NCBI RefSeq assembly: GCF_029223865.1
Contig: NZ_CP119520.1
Coordinates: 2,480,001 to 2,544,000 of the forward strand
Length of the DNA: 64,000 nucleotides
From: Telluria mixta
GTDB taxonomy: Bacteria > Pseudomonadota > Gammaproteobacteria > Burkholderiales > Burkholderiaceae_D
Reading direction: 5' to 3'
Below are positions 11,042 to 20,106 of this stretch, one piece after another; position 1 is the stretch's first letter, and every line of letters starts with the position of its first letter. The notes beneath the pieces were generated by a model. It saw only the letters and a program-made list of their open reading frames with translations. It did no database searches and was not told the DNA's origin. Both the position numbers and the translations under genes were made by a program.

Positions 11042-12805
11042 ATGACGACGATGTCCCATTCCCTGCGCCGCCTGCTCGAGGTGCTGCCGGCTGGCCGCCA
11101 CGCCGACGCCGAGCGCCGTTTCGCGCGCCACGAGGCCGTGCTTTCCGACCGCCTGCACCGCCTGTACGGCCATCTGCCCGGCCACACGGCCTGGTTCGAC
11201 AACCTGCTGGCCGGGATCGGGCGCCTGATGGCCGCGCGCCCGGCCGCGCTGCAGGCGCTCGACGCCGCCCGCGAGGACGATCCCAACTGGTTCTGCGCCC
11301 CGACGATGCTGGGCTACAGCGCGTACGTCGACAAGTTCGGCGGCGACCTGCGCGGTGTGAAGGAACGCATCCCGCACCTGCGCGACCTGGGCGTCACGTA
11401 TTTGCACCTGTTGCCGTTCCTGCGCCCGCGCGCGGGCGAGAACGACGGCGGCTTCGCCGTCGCCAGCTTCGACGAGGTCGACCCGCGCTTCGGCACGATG
11501 GCCGACCTGGAAGACCTGACGGCGGCACTGCGCGAAGCGGGCATCAGCCTGTGCTCCGACCTGATCCTGAACCACGTGGCCGACGACCATCCGTGGGCGC
11601 AGGGCGCCATGACCGGCGACACCGCCATGCGCGCCTTCTTCCACGTGCTGGACGAGGACAAGGCGCACGCCTATGAACGCACCCTGGGCCAGGTGTTCCC
11701 GCAGGCGGCGCCCGGCAATTTCACGCACGTCGATGCGATGGGCGGCTGGGTGTGGACCACGTTCTATCCATTCCAGTGGGACCTGAACTACGCCAACCCG
11801 GCCGTGTTCGAAGCCGTGGCGGCGGCGCTGCTGCGCCTTGCGAACCGCGGCATCGACGTGTTCCGCCTGGACTCCACCGCCTTCCTGTGGAAGCGCCTCG
11901 GCACGGACTGCATGAACCAGCCGGAAGCGCATCTGCTGCTGCAGGCGCTGCGCGCCATCGTCGATATCGCCGCGCCGGGCGTGCTGCTGAAGGCCGAGGC
12001 GATCGTGCCGACGCGCGAACTGCCCGCGTACTTCGGCGACGCGGCCGCGCCCGAATGCCACCTCGCCTACCACAGCACCCTCATGACGGCCGGCTGGGCC
12101 GCGCTGGCCGAGGAAGACGCGGGCCTCGTGCGCGCGGTCGCCGCCGCCACGCCGCCGCTGCCATCCGGCGCGAGCTGGCTGACCTATGTGCGCTGCCACG
12201 ACGACATCGGCTGGAAACACCTGCTGGCCGAGGCGGGCAATCTCGATCGCCTGGCCGCCGTCGCGCGTTGTTATAACGAGAAGGGCGGCATCGGCTTCCA
12301 GGGCGGCCTCGCCACCAACGGCACGGCCGCCGCGCTGTGCGGCTTCGATGGATCCGATGAGGGCTTGCGGCGCCTGCTGCTCGTGCACGGCCTGGCGCTG
12401 TGCTTCGGCGGCCTGCCCATGCTGTACATGGGCGACGAGCTGGCGATGGCCAACGACGACAGTTATCTCGCCGACCCGGCGAAAGCGCACGACAGCCGCT
12501 GGATCCAGCGCGCGCCGTTCGACGAAACGCGTTACGCGCAGCGCGACGATGCATCGACGCCCGCAGGTCGTGCGTACGCGGGCCTGCGCCGCCTGATCAA
12601 GCAGCGCCGCGACACGCCGGATCTCGCGGCCGGCGCGCCGTGCACGGTGCTGCCCGCCGGCGACCCGGCCCTGCTGGCGCTGGCGCGTGGCGAGCGCTTC
12701 CTGGGTCTCTTCAACTTTTCCGGCCGCGAGCTGACCGTCGACCTGGCCGCGTACGGCCGCGCCGGCACGGTGAGTCTGGCGCCGTGGGACCAGGCGTGGC
12801 TATGA
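11042..12805 (+). CDS. GH13 amylosucrase / sucrose hydrolase (SuxB-like)
   Basis: The 587-aa enzyme belongs to glycoside hydrolase family 13, amylosucrase branch. It acts on sucrose in the cytoplasm, either hydrolysing it or transferring glucose to a glucan, and releases fructose. Catalytic residues can be placed: nucleophile D277 in DVFRLDSTAF, acid/base E319 in LLKAEAIVPTREL, and transition-state Asp D387 in RCHDDIGW. DLILNHVADDHPW and GGLPMLYMGDELAMAN are other family marks. No signal peptide is present. It is somewhat shorter than the ~640-aa Neisseria amylosucrase and Xanthomonas sucrose hydrolase. The downstream kinase start overlaps or immediately follows its TGA. Hydrolysis versus polymer synthesis cannot be read from sequence alone. 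Confidence 0.92.
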   Translation: MTTMSHSLRRLLEVLPAGRHADAERRFARHEAVLSDRLHRLYGHLPGHTAWFDNLLAGIGRLMAARPAALQALDAAREDDPNWFCAPTMLGYSAYVDKFGGDLRGVKERIPHLRDLGVTYLHLLPFLRPRAGENDGGFAVASFDEVDPRFGTMADLEDLTAALREAGISLCSDLILNHVADDHPWAQGAMTGDTAMRAFFHVLDEDKAHAYERTLGQVFPQAAPGNFTHVDAMGGWVWTTFYPFQWDLNYANPAVFEAVAAALLRLANRGIDVFRLDSTAFLWKRLGTDCMNQPEAHLLLQALRAIVDIAAPGVLLKAEAIVPTRELPAYFGDAAAPECHLAYHSTLMTAGWAALAEEDAGLVRAVAAATPPLPSGASWLTYVRCHDDIGWKHLLAEAGNLDRLAAVARCYNEKGGIGFQGGLATNGTAAALCGFDGSDEGLRRLLLVHGLALCFGGLPMLYMGDELAMANDDSYLADPAKAHDSRWIQRAPFDETRYAQRDDASTPAGRAYAGLRRLIKQRRDTPDLAAGAPCTVLPAGDPALLALARGERFLGLFNFSGRELTVDLAAYGRAGTVSLAPWDQAWL

Positions 12806-12816
12806 CGAGGGATGAC

Positions 12817-13758
12817 ATGACGCAGAATGTGCAAGGACCGGTCGCCGTCTTCGGCGAAGCGCTGGTCGACGATTTCGGCGACCGCCAGGTGATCGGCGGC
12901 GCGCCGTTCAACGTGGCGCGCCACCTGGCCGCGCTAGGACAGGATGCCCTGATGCTGACCCGCGTGGGCCTGGACGAGAACGGTGCCCGCATGCGTGCGG
13001 AGTTCGAGCGCTTCGGCCTGTCGATGGCCGGGCTGCAGGTGGATGCGACCTTGCCGACGGGCCGGGTGAGTGTGGAACGCCACAGCGACGGCGGCCACCG
13101 CTTCACGATCCTGCCGCACCAGGCTTATGATGCGATGGAGGCCGATGCCGCCGTCGCCGCCATGACGGCTGCGGCGCCCGCGACGCTGTATTTCGGCACG
13201 CTGGCCCAGCGCGAGCCGGCATCGCGCGATGCGCTGGCGCGGCTGCTGGCCGCGACGGATGCCTGCCGCTACCTGGACCTGAACGTGAGGGAAGGGCAGG
13301 TGACGGAGCGGTGCGTGTTCGCGTCGCTGCACGCGGCTGACATCGTCAAGGTCAACGAAGAGGAGTTGCAGGATTTGTTCGGCTGGTACACCCACATGCG
13401 GCTCCCGACGGACGACATGGGATGCAATGACGTGCGCCACGCGTGCGCGACCTTGCTGCGCGTGTTCAACCTGGCGGGCCTGATCGTGACGCTGGGCCCG
13501 CGCGGTGCCGTCTGGTTCGGGGCCGATGGCGCATACCACGCCACGCGCGCGCCGACGGCACCGGTGCAGCTGGCCGACACGGTCGGCGCCGGCGACGCCT
13601 TCTCCGCCGTGTTCCTGCTGGGCCGCGCGCGCGGCTGGCCGCTCGACGTGACGCTGGCGCGCGCCAACCAGTTCGCCGGCGCCGTGTGCGGCATCGTCGG
13701 CGCCGTCCCGGACGACCGCGCGTTCTACCGTCCATTCATCGAACGCTGGGAGATATGA
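12817..13758 (+). CDS. PfkB-family fructokinase (copy 1)
   Basis: The 313-aa sugar kinase phosphorylates the fructose released by the upstream enzyme (inferred). PfkB marks include VFGEALVDDF at the start, GGAPFNVARHLAALG in the sugar site, AADIVKVNEEELQDLFGWY, LIVTLGPRGAVWF, and the anion-hole/catalytic DTVGAGDAFSAVFLLGRARG. The ATG at 12817 follows a GAGGG ribosome site; an in-frame ATG at 12802 overlaps the upstream TGA as ATGA and could be used by coupling. The 3' end touches the transporter ATG. It is clearly a paralogue of the kinase at 15082, with the same motifs throughout but extensive divergence. Confidence 0.9.
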   Translation: MTQNVQGPVAVFGEALVDDFGDRQVIGGAPFNVARHLAALGQDALMLTRVGLDENGARMRAEFERFGLSMAGLQVDATLPTGRVSVERHSDGGHRFTILPHQAYDAMEADAAVAAMTAAAPATLYFGTLAQREPASRDALARLLAATDACRYLDLNVREGQVTERCVFASLHAADIVKVNEEELQDLFGWYTHMRLPTDDMGCNDVRHACATLLRVFNLAGLIVTLGPRGAVWFGADGAYHATRAPTAPVQLADTVGAGDAFSAVFLLGRARGWPLDVTLARANQFAGAVCGIVGAVPDDRAFYRPFIERWEI

Positions 13759-15131
13759 TGGCCAAGCCGCGCATGACGTTCTGGCAGATCGTCAACATGA
13801 ACATCGGATTCTTCGGCATCCAGTTCAGCTTCGGTCTGCAGCAGAGCAGCATGAGTCCCATCTACAAATACCTCGGCGCCGACGAGGCGAGCCTGCCGTA
13901 TCTGTGGCTGGCCGGCCCCGTCACGGGCCTGCTCGTGCAGCCGCTGGTTGGCGCGATGAGCGACCGCACCGTCAGCCGCTGGGGGAGACGGACGCCGTAC
14001 TTCCTCATCGGCGCGATCCTGTGCAGCCTCGGCCTGCTGGCGATGCCGTACAGCCCGACGTTGTGGATGGCCGCGAGCCTGCTGTGGATCCTCGACTCCG
14101 CCAACAACGTGACGATGGAGCCGTACCGCGCGTTCGTCAGCGACAAGCTGCCCGCGAGCCAGCACTCGCTCGGCTTTCTCACGCAAAGCGCGTTCACGGG
14201 CCTGGGCCAGACCCTGGCCTACCTGACGCCGTCGCTGCTCGTGTGGATCGGCATGGACAAGGACGCCGTCAACGGCAGCCATATCCCGCAGGTCGTCGTG
14301 GCCGCGTTCCTGATCGGGGCCGTGTGTTCGCTCGTGTCCGTCCTGTGGTCCGTGAAGACGACGCCGGAAGATCCGCTGCCGCCGCAGGTACTGGCCGCGC
14401 TGCGCGCCACGCCCGGCGGCTGGCGGCATACGCTGGCGGAGATCGGCGCGGCGGTGCGCGACATGCCGGTGACGATGAAGCAACTGGCCCTCGTGAAGCT
14501 GTTCCAGTGGTATGCGATGTTCTGCTACTGGCAATTCATCACGCTGTCGCTGGCGCGCACCCTGTTCGGCACGAGCGACGCGGCGTCGCCGGGCTTTCGC
14601 GACGCGGGCCTGCTGAACGGCCAGATCGGCGCGTTCTACAACTTCATCGCCTTCCTCGCCGCGTTCGCGCTGGTGCCGTTCGCGCGCCGCCACGGGCCGC
14701 ATGTCGTGCACGCCGTGTGCCTGCTGCTGGCCGGCGCCGGCATGCTCGCGATCCCGCACATCCACACGCCGGTGCTGTTGCTCGTGCCGATGGTGGGCAT
14801 CGGCCTGGCATGGGCCAGCATCATGGGCAATCCGTACGTGATCCTCGCGTCCAGCCTGCCGCCGGAACGCACGGGAGTCTACATGGGCATCTTCAACATG
14901 TTCATCGTGATCCCGATGATCATCCAGATCTTCACCCTGCCGCTGTACTACCACAGCTGGCTGGGCGGGAATCCGGAAAACGTGATCCGCCTGGCCGGCG
15001 CGCTGCTCGTCTGCGCCGCTTTCGCGATGCGTCTGGTGCGCTACAATGCCCCGGGTACGATCGAACGGACGGAGATGGCGTATGGTGAAGTGGAACGGGA
15101 TGGCGGTGGTGTTCGGCGAGGTGCTCGTTGA
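13758..15131 (+). CDS. MFS sugar transporter (SuxC-like, GPH type)
   Basis: The 457-aa inner-membrane protein has about 12 helices and the glycoside-pentoside-hexuronide/sucrose:H+ symporter look. Marks are FGIQFSFGLQQSSMSPIYKYLGA, LAGPVTGLLVQPLVGAMSDRT with RWGRRTPYFLIGA (the loop 2-3 motif), DSANNVTMEPYRAFVSDKLP and GIGLAWASIMGNPYVILAS. It likely carries sucrose from periplasm to cytoplasm after the TonB receptor, like Xanthomonas SuxC. GGGAG at 13748-13752 favours the ATG at 13758 over the one at 13755. The start overlaps the stop of fructokinase 1, and the 3' end overlaps fructokinase 2 by 50 bp, so the genes form one tight operon. Confidence 0.92.
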   Translation: MAKPRMTFWQIVNMNIGFFGIQFSFGLQQSSMSPIYKYLGADEASLPYLWLAGPVTGLLVQPLVGAMSDRTVSRWGRRTPYFLIGAILCSLGLLAMPYSPTLWMAASLLWILDSANNVTMEPYRAFVSDKLPASQHSLGFLTQSAFTGLGQTLAYLTPSLLVWIGMDKDAVNGSHIPQVVVAAFLIGAVCSLVSVLWSVKTTPEDPLPPQVLAALRATPGGWRHTLAEIGAAVRDMPVTMKQLALVKLFQWYAMFCYWQFITLSLARTLFGTSDAASPGFRDAGLLNGQIGAFYNFIAFLAAFALVPFARRHGPHVVHAVCLLLAGAGMLAIPHIHTPVLLLVPMVGIGLAWASIMGNPYVILASSLPPERTGVYMGIFNMFIVIPMIIQIFTLPLYYHSWLGGNPENVIRLAGALLVCAAFAMRLVRYNAPGTIERTEMAYGEVERDGGGVRRGAR

Positions 15132-16026
15132 GGAAGGCGCGGGCGCCCCGGTCGTGGGCGGCGCCCCGTTCAACGTGGCGCGCCACCTGGCCGCCTTCAT
15201 GGCACCGCCCCTCCTGATCACCCGCATCGGCGACGACCGCAACGGCGCCGCCGTGCGCGCCGAGTTCGAGCGGTTCGTGATCCCGGAAACGGGCCTGCAG
15301 ATCGACACGATGGAAGAAACGGGCCGCGCCGTCGCCGAGCGCCAGGGCACGAGCCAGCGCCTCACCTTGCTGCCGCGCCAGGCCTACGATTTCATCGACC
15401 CCGACTCCGCCGCGGCAAGTGTTTCGGGCGGCGCGTACGACACCGTGTATTTCGGCACGCTGGCCCAGCGCGAAGAACGCTCGCGCGGCGCGCTGGCGGC
15501 CGTGCTGGACGCGACGCCGGCGGCCAAGCGCTTCCTCGACCTCAACTTGCGCGCCGGCCACGCGAACGAGCCTGGCGTCACGAAAGCGCTGACGGCGGCC
15601 GACATCGTCAAGGTCAACGAGGAGGAATTGCAGGCGCTGTTCCAGTGGTATTTCCAGATCGGCCCGGACGACGCGGCGCTGTCGACGGAAGAAGTGCACG
15701 CGGCCTGCCGCGCGCTGATGGACCGGTTTGCGCTGGAGGCGCTGATCGTGACGCTGGGCCACCGCGGCTCCGTGTATTTCGGCGCGGACGGTAGCTACAT
15801 CGCCACCCGCGACAACCCGGTGCCGCCGTTCGTGATCGACACGACGGGCGCGGGCGACGCCTTCGCCGCCATCTTCCTGCTGGGCCGCGCGCGCGGCTGG
15901 CCGCTGGAGCTGGTGCTGGCACGCGCCAACGAATTCGCCGGCGCGATCTGTGCCGTCAGCGGCGCGGTGCCCAATGACATAGGCTTCTACGACAAGTGGG
16001 TCGCGCGCTGGCGCGACGCGGCCTGA
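15082..16026 (+). CDS. PfkB-family fructokinase (copy 2)
   Basis: The 314-aa kinase is a paralogue of the one at 12817. Shared marks are GGAPFNVARHLAA, YFGTLAQRE, ADIVKVNEEELQALF, LIVTLGHRGSVYF and the catalytic DTTGAGDAFAAIFLLGRARGWPLE. The ATG at 15082 is preceded by GGAG (15071-15074) and lies inside the transporter's 3' end in another frame. Having two fructokinases in one sucrose operon is unusual; one may prefer another ketose or differ in affinity. The C-terminal residues WRDAA are followed by a palindrome with no T-run. Fructokinase is the simplest call from context; other PfkB sugars are possible. Confidence 0.9.
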   Translation: MVKWNGMAVVFGEVLVEEGAGAPVVGGAPFNVARHLAAFMAPPLLITRIGDDRNGAAVRAEFERFVIPETGLQIDTMEETGRAVAERQGTSQRLTLLPRQAYDFIDPDSAAASVSGGAYDTVYFGTLAQREERSRGALAAVLDATPAAKRFLDLNLRAGHANEPGVTKALTAADIVKVNEEELQALFQWYFQIGPDDAALSTEEVHAACRALMDRFALEALIVTLGHRGSVYFGADGSYIATRDNPVPPFVIDTTGAGDAFAAIFLLGRARGWPLELVLARANEFAGAICAVSGAVPNDIGFYDKWVARWRDAA

Positions 16027-16040
16027 TTCAATCTGCCTGC

Positions 16041-16070
16041 CGTAGGGTGGGCGGCCTCCGCCCACCATTG
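16041..16070. repeat. REP-like extragenic palindrome
   Basis: GGTGGGCGG (16046-16054) and CCGCCCACC (16058-16066) form a perfect 9-bp stem with a CCT loop, between convergent genes. There is no T-run, so it looks more like a repeated extragenic palindrome than a canonical terminator, though it may slow transcription. Confidence 0.6.
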
Positions 16071-16089
16071 CACGCGAATTGCCGACGTA

Positions 16090-16560
16090 TTATTCGCCCA
16101 TCTGCGATTGCAGGTAATTCTGGATGCCGACCTTGACGATGAGGTCGAGCTGCGTTTCCAGCCACTCGATGTGTTCCTCGGTGTCTTCCAGGATTTCCAG
16201 CAGCAGGTCGCGCGACACGTAGTCGTGCGCGATCTCGGCGGCGGCGATGCCTTCCTTGACCGTGACCTGGGCCGCGCGCTCCAGCTTCAGGTCGCATTCC
16301 AGCATTTCCTGCGTCGATTCGCCGATCAAGAGCTTGTGCAGCGCCTGCAGGTTCGGCAGGCCGTCCAGCATCAGGATGCGGTCGATCAGGCGGTCGGCGT
16401 GTTTCATCTCGCCGATCGACTCGTCGTATTCTTTCTTGCCCAGCTTGTCGAAGCCCCAGTGCTTGTACATGCGCGCATGCAGGAAGTACTGGTTGACTGC
16501 GGTGAGCTCGTTGGTCAGCTGTGCGTTGAGCAGCCGGATGATGTTGGGATCGCCCTTCAT
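16090..16560 (-). CDS. bfr: Bacterioferritin
   Basis: The 156-aa subunit belongs to the 24-mer haem-containing iron store. Ferroxidase ligands sit at standard positions: E18 and Y25 in [16 protein letters not shown]51 and H54 in GEMKHADRL, and E127/H130 in [11 protein letters not shown]. The haem-ligand Met is M52. The frame is open upstream, but [15 protein letters not shown] is the family N-terminus, so the ATG at 16560 is chosen. It heads an iron region with Bfd, which reduces bacterioferritin to release iron, and the Feo uptake genes. Iron control through Fur is plausible, but no clear Fur box was seen immediately upstream. Confidence 0.96.
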   Translation of the reverse strand: MKGDPNIIRLLNAQLTNELTAVNQYFLHARMYKHWGFDKLGKKEYDESIGEMKHADRLIDRILMLDGLPNLQALHKLLIGESTQEMLECDLKLERAAQVTVKEGIAAAEIAHDYVSRDLLLEILEDTEEHIEWLETQLDLIVKVGIQNYLQSQMGE

Positions 16561-16669
16561 GGATTGCCTTTTTCGTGCGGTTGTCGTCACAGCATCATAG
16601 CAAACCGCGAGGCAGGCGGGCAGGGGCATGCGCCATATGTCGCATGCCGGTGCCGCCCGCTGCAAATCG

Positions 16670-17350
16670 TCAGATCGCCGCCAGTGCCAGGCCGCCCGCC
16701 GCCAGCAGCGACACGGCCCCGATCACGATGCCGACAGTGCGGCGCCGGTTGGTGAGCGACCACAGCACGACGCCGGACAGCGACAGCAGGATGATGGAGC
16801 CGGCCAGCGTGTCCACGAGCAGGATCCACGCGGCATTCATGCCCACGCCCTTGTGCAGGTTGACCAAGGTGCCGAAGAAATTGTTCTCGGCACGCTTGAC
16901 GGTCACATAGCTGTTGCCGACCCAATATTCGGCCTGGACATTGCCCGACGGTGAAGTAAAACTGGCGCTCCAGCGCGCGGGCTGGATCAGGGACTTGTCG
17001 CCCCACGCGACGGGCCGCGCCGCCTCGGCTTTTACGCGCCCCGGTTCCGGTTCCAGCCGTAACGAGCGCTTGAGCCAGGTCGCCAGCGCCTGCGGACTGC
17101 CGGGTGCCGGACTGGGCAAGGGAACCTGGACCGTGGCCTCCTGCGCCTGGACGGCAGGAATTTTCATTACGGCACGGTGGTTGAGGAGGATGCCGGTGCT
17201 GCCGAACAGCAGGCCGAGCACCGCGCCCCAGAGACCGATCCAGCCATGCGTCTTGCGCAGCCATTTGACGATGACGGCGCGGCGCGTGGGCTGCGGAGGC
17301 GGCTGGACCGTAAAGGGCGCTTGGGGTGGGCGGAACGGGATTACGGGCAT
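16670..17350 (-). CDS. PepSY-associated transmembrane protein
   Basis: The 226-aa membrane protein has a Pro-rich cytoplasmic N-terminus. A first helix follows [20 protein letters not shown] with ILLNHR, then a periplasmic part of about 100 residues. A second helix lies at [20 protein letters not shown] and a third at the C-terminus ([19 protein letters not shown]). The HGWIGLW and NLHKG motifs are typical of PepSY-TM proteins linked to iron uptake and ferric reductases. Its location between bfr and bfd supports a role in iron handling, possibly reduction of ferric complexes at the membrane. The mechanism is not known. Confidence 0.8.
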   Translation of the reverse strand: MPVIPFRPPQAPFTVQPPPQPTRRAVIVKWLRKTHGWIGLWGAVLGLLFGSTGILLNHRAVMKIPAVQAQEATVQVPLPSPAPGSPQALATWLKRSLRLEPEPGRVKAEAARPVAWGDKSLIQPARWSASFTSPSGNVQAEYWVGNSYVTVKRAENNFFGTLVNLHKGVGMNAAWILLVDTLAGSIILLSLSGVVLWSLTNRRRTVGIVIGAVSLLAAGGLALAAI

Positions 17351-17469
17351 GGGAGTGAAATCCGGATGCGTCGGAAGTCACATATTACCAAGACCGGGTC
17401 GCGCATGGTCGGTCGCACGTATCGATTGTGCATAGCAACATCGACGGCGTGGCCGCCGCCGGGAAGAGA

Positions 17470-17688
17470 TCAGGCGACGATGCCGTCAGCCGGCGCGCGG
17501 CGCAGCTCGGTAACGACGGTCTTGCTTTCCAGGTGTTCGTGCATCACTTCGCGCGCATAGCTGACGCATTTGCCGCAGCAGGTGCCGACACCCAGTTCCT
17601 TGTACAGGTCGGCCATCGACGTGAGGCCGAGGTCGACCGCCTGGCGGATTTCGCGGTCGGAGATGTTATTGCAGACACAGACGATCAT
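17470..17688 (-). CDS. bfd: Bacterioferritin-associated ferredoxin
   Basis: The 72-aa [2Fe-2S] protein delivers electrons to bacterioferritin to mobilise stored iron. Four Cys form the cluster site: MIVCVCNN near the start and GTCCGKC near residue 40. The start MIVCVCNNISDREIRQAV matches the family; the frame opens nine codons further upstream without support. A Fur-box-like sequence at 17738-17756 lies about 50 bp upstream, over the probable promoter. That fits the iron-starvation induction known for bfd genes. It is divergent from feoA. Confidence 0.95.
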   Translation of the reverse strand: MIVCVCNNISDREIRQAVDLGLTSMADLYKELGVGTCCGKCVSYAREVMHEHLESKTVVTELRRAPADGIVA

Positions 17689-17737
17689 GGACGGTTCCGA
17701 TGGTGGATGCATCACAGGCCGTTGCTACTTGGTCTAT

Positions 17738-17756
17738 AATGCGAATCATTCTCATT
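17738..17756. promoter_or_regulatory. Fur box upstream of bfd
   Basis: Read on the minus strand, AATGAGAATGATTCGCATT matches the 19-bp Fur consensus family well and overlaps a TATAGA-like -10 for bfd. The same strand and spacing logic applies to the matching site before feoA. Confidence 0.8.
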
Positions 17757-17855
17757 ACCCTTCGTATTCTGCTCAAGTTGGATCGCGAATGCAAGCGTTT
17801 TTGTTGCGTTGTTGCGTTAAATGAAGGCTGAGAGAGCGGAAGTAGATAAACCGCA

Positions 17856-17874
17856 AATAGAAATAATTCGCATT
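17856..17874. promoter_or_regulatory. Fur box upstream of feoA
   Basis: AATAGAAATAATTCGCATT matches the bfd box at 15 of 19 positions, in the opposite orientation, so each divergent promoter has its own site. It precedes a TATGAT -10-like element at 17881-17886. Confidence 0.7.
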
Positions 17875-17931
17875 TAGGTTTATGATGTACCCATCCGTTA
17901 CTGCATCGCACCGTTGATTGGAAGCGACACC

Positions 17932-18201
17932 ATGACTCTTGCTCCTACCCTGACCACGCTCGACAGCCTCAAGGCCGGCCAGAGCGGCACCGTGATCCAT
18001 CTCGCACCGAACGCGGTCGGCAGCCGCGACGGCGGCATCGACGTGTCGCGCCGCCTGATGGAACTGGGTTTCGTGCCGGGCGAGCGCATCCGCATGCTCA
18101 AGCGCGGCCTGCCCGGCGGTCCGCTGGCGGTCAAGGTCGGCCAGTCGACGTTCGCCCTGCGCCGCTTCGAGGCGGCGCTGGTTTCGATCCAGCCGGAGTA
18201 A
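17932..18201 (+). CDS. feoA: Ferrous iron transport protein FeoA
   Basis: The 89-aa cytosolic SH3-like protein is thought to assist FeoB in Fe2+ uptake. Marks are LKAGQSGTVIHL, RRLMELGFVPGERIRML and GGPLAVKVGQSTFALRRFEAALV. GGAAG at 17920-17924 supports the ATG at 17932 over a TTG at 17914. It lies 10 bp before feoB. A Fur-box-like site at 17856-17874 indicates repression when iron is sufficient. Confidence 0.95.
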   Translation: MTLAPTLTTLDSLKAGQSGTVIHLAPNAVGSRDGGIDVSRRLMELGFVPGERIRMLKRGLPGGPLAVKVGQSTFALRRFEAALVSIQPE

Positions 18202-18211
18202 TGGAACCGAC

Positions 18212-20104
18212 ATGGGAGCAGTAGATCAGCAGGTCCAGGCGGCCGCAAAAACGCCGCTCATCGCCCTGCTGGGTAATCCGAACTGTGGCAAGACCGCCCT
18301 GTTCAACCGCCTGACCGGCGCGCGCCAGAAGGTCGCGAACTACGCCGGCGTCACCATCGAACGCAAGGAAGGCAGCTTCACGCTGCCGGGCGGCCGCGCA
18401 TTGCGCGTGCTCGACCTGCCGGGCGCCTACAGCCTGAACGCCCACACGCCCGACGAGGCGATCACGCGCGACGTCGTCGCCGGCCTGCGCGCCGGCGAGC
18501 AGACGCCGGACGCCGTCGTCTGCGTCGTCAACGCGACGAATTTGCGCCTGAACCTGCGCCTCGTCCTCGAGATCAAGCGCCTCGGCCTGCCGATGGTGCT
18601 GGCGCTGAACATGGTCGACGTGGCGAAAAAGCGCGGCATCGAGATCGACACCGCGCGCCTGTCGAAAGAGCTGGGCATGCCCGTCATCGAGACCGTGGCC
18701 GTGCAGGCCGGCGGCGAGAAGGGCCTGCTGGCGGCGCTGGAAGCCATGCCGTTCGAGCTGCACGTCAAACCGAATCCGCTGTCCGCCATCGACGCCGTCC
18801 CGGTCGAGGAAACGCAGCGCGAGGTGCGCCGCATCATCGACGCGACGGTCAGCTTCGACAACGACAAGGGCAACCTGAGCGAGCAGATCGACCACGTCGT
18901 GCTGCACCCGGTGATCGGCCCCGTCATCCTCGCGGCCACGATGTTCCTGATTTTCCAGGCCGTGTTCAGCTGGGCCGCCGTGCCGATGGACCTCATCAAG
19001 AACGGCGTCGACGGCATCGGACTATGGGTCGGCGGCGCCATGGCCGACGGCCCGCTGCGCAGCCTGATCGTGGAGGGCATCCTGGGCGGCGTGGGCAGCG
19101 TGCTCGTGTTCCTGCCGCAGATCCTGATCCTGTTCCTCTTCATCCTCGTGCTGGAGGATTGCGGCTACCTGCCGCGCGCTGCGTTCCTGCTCGACCGCAT
19201 GATGGGCGGCGTGGGCCTCTCGGGCCGCGCGTTCATCCCGCTGCTGTCGTCGTTCGCCTGCGCGATCCCGGGCGTGATGGCCGCGCGCACGATCCAGAAT
19301 CCGCGCGACCGCCTCGTCACGATCATGATCGCTCCCTTGATGACGTGTTCCGCGCGCCTGCCCGTTTACGCGCTCGTGATCGCGGCGTTCATCCCGAACC
19401 GCGAACTGGCCGGCGGCGTCAACCTGCAAGGGCTTGTGTTGTTCCTGCTGTACGCGGCCGGCATCGTCAGCGCGATGGCCGTCGCGTACGTGTTCAAGCG
19501 CACGATGGGCGCCAAGGGCCACCAGCCGCTGATGCTGGAACTGCCCGCCTACCACTGGCCGCACATGCACAACCTGGCGCTGGGCCTGTGGGAACGCGCA
19601 CGCATCTTCCTGACCCGCGTGGGCACCGTGATCCTGACCCTGATGGTGCTTGTCTGGTTCCTGTCCAGCTTCCCGGGCGCACCGGAAGGCGCGACGCATC
19701 CGCCGATCTATTACAGCATCGCGGGCATGCTGGGCCGCGCGTTGTCCGTCGTGTTCGAGCCGATCGGCTTTGGCTGGCAGATCTGCATCGCGCTCGTGCC
19801 GGGCATGGCCGCGCGTGAAGTGGCCGTCGGCGCGCTGGGGACGGTGTATGCGCTGTCGGGCGGCGGCGATGACGTCGCCAGTTCGCTGACCCCGATCATC
19901 GCCGCATCGTGGGGCCTGCCGACGGCGCTGTCGCTGCTCGCGTGGTACGTGTTCGCACCGCAGTGCCTGTCGACCTTGTCCGTCGTGCGCCGCGAAACGG
20001 GCAGCGTGCGCTACGCGCTGCTGATGGCCGGCTACATGTTCGCGCTCGCGTACACGGCCTCGTTCCTGACCTTCCACATCGCACGGTCCGTGCTGGGGAG
20101 CTGA
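18212..20104 (+). CDS. feoB: Ferrous iron transporter FeoB
   Basis: The 630-aa inner-membrane Fe2+ transporter has an N-terminal G-domain: G1 GNPNCGKT (residues 21-28), G2 Thr in YAGVTIERKEG, G3 DLPGAYSL, and G4 NMVD. A helical spacer follows, then the membrane part with the two inverted gate repeats (SFACAIPGVMAARTI and the Cys-containing LMTCSARLPVYALVI, VPGMAAREVAVGALGT). It is shorter than E. coli FeoB (773 aa), mainly in the C-terminal region, but the core is complete. It is part of feoA-feoB-Cys-rich protein, in one transcript by spacing (10 and 2 bp). Confidence 0.97.
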   Translation: MGAVDQQVQAAAKTPLIALLGNPNCGKTALFNRLTGARQKVANYAGVTIERKEGSFTLPGGRALRVLDLPGAYSLNAHTPDEAITRDVVAGLRAGEQTPDAVVCVVNATNLRLNLRLVLEIKRLGLPMVLALNMVDVAKKRGIEIDTARLSKELGMPVIETVAVQAGGEKGLLAALEAMPFELHVKPNPLSAIDAVPVEETQREVRRIIDATVSFDNDKGNLSEQIDHVVLHPVIGPVILAATMFLIFQAVFSWAAVPMDLIKNGVDGIGLWVGGAMADGPLRSLIVEGILGGVGSVLVFLPQILILFLFILVLEDCGYLPRAAFLLDRMMGGVGLSGRAFIPLLSSFACAIPGVMAARTIQNPRDRLVTIMIAPLMTCSARLPVYALVIAAFIPNRELAGGVNLQGLVLFLLYAAGIVSAMAVAYVFKRTMGAKGHQPLMLELPAYHWPHMHNLALGLWERARIFLTRVGTVILTLMVLVWFLSSFPGAPEGATHPPIYYSIAGMLGRALSVVFEPIGFGWQICIALVPGMAAREVAVGALGTVYALSGGGDDVASSLTPIIAASWGLPTALSLLAWYVFAPQCLSTLSVVRRETGSVRYALLMAGYMFALAYTASFLTFHIARSVLGS

Positions 20105-20106
20105 GC

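Noticed and set aside
11042..16026. Locus as a glycogen or trehalose synthesis cluster
   Set aside because: GH13 motifs fit the amylosucrase branch, and fructokinases, a LacI regulator and a sucrose-type MFS point to sucrose use.
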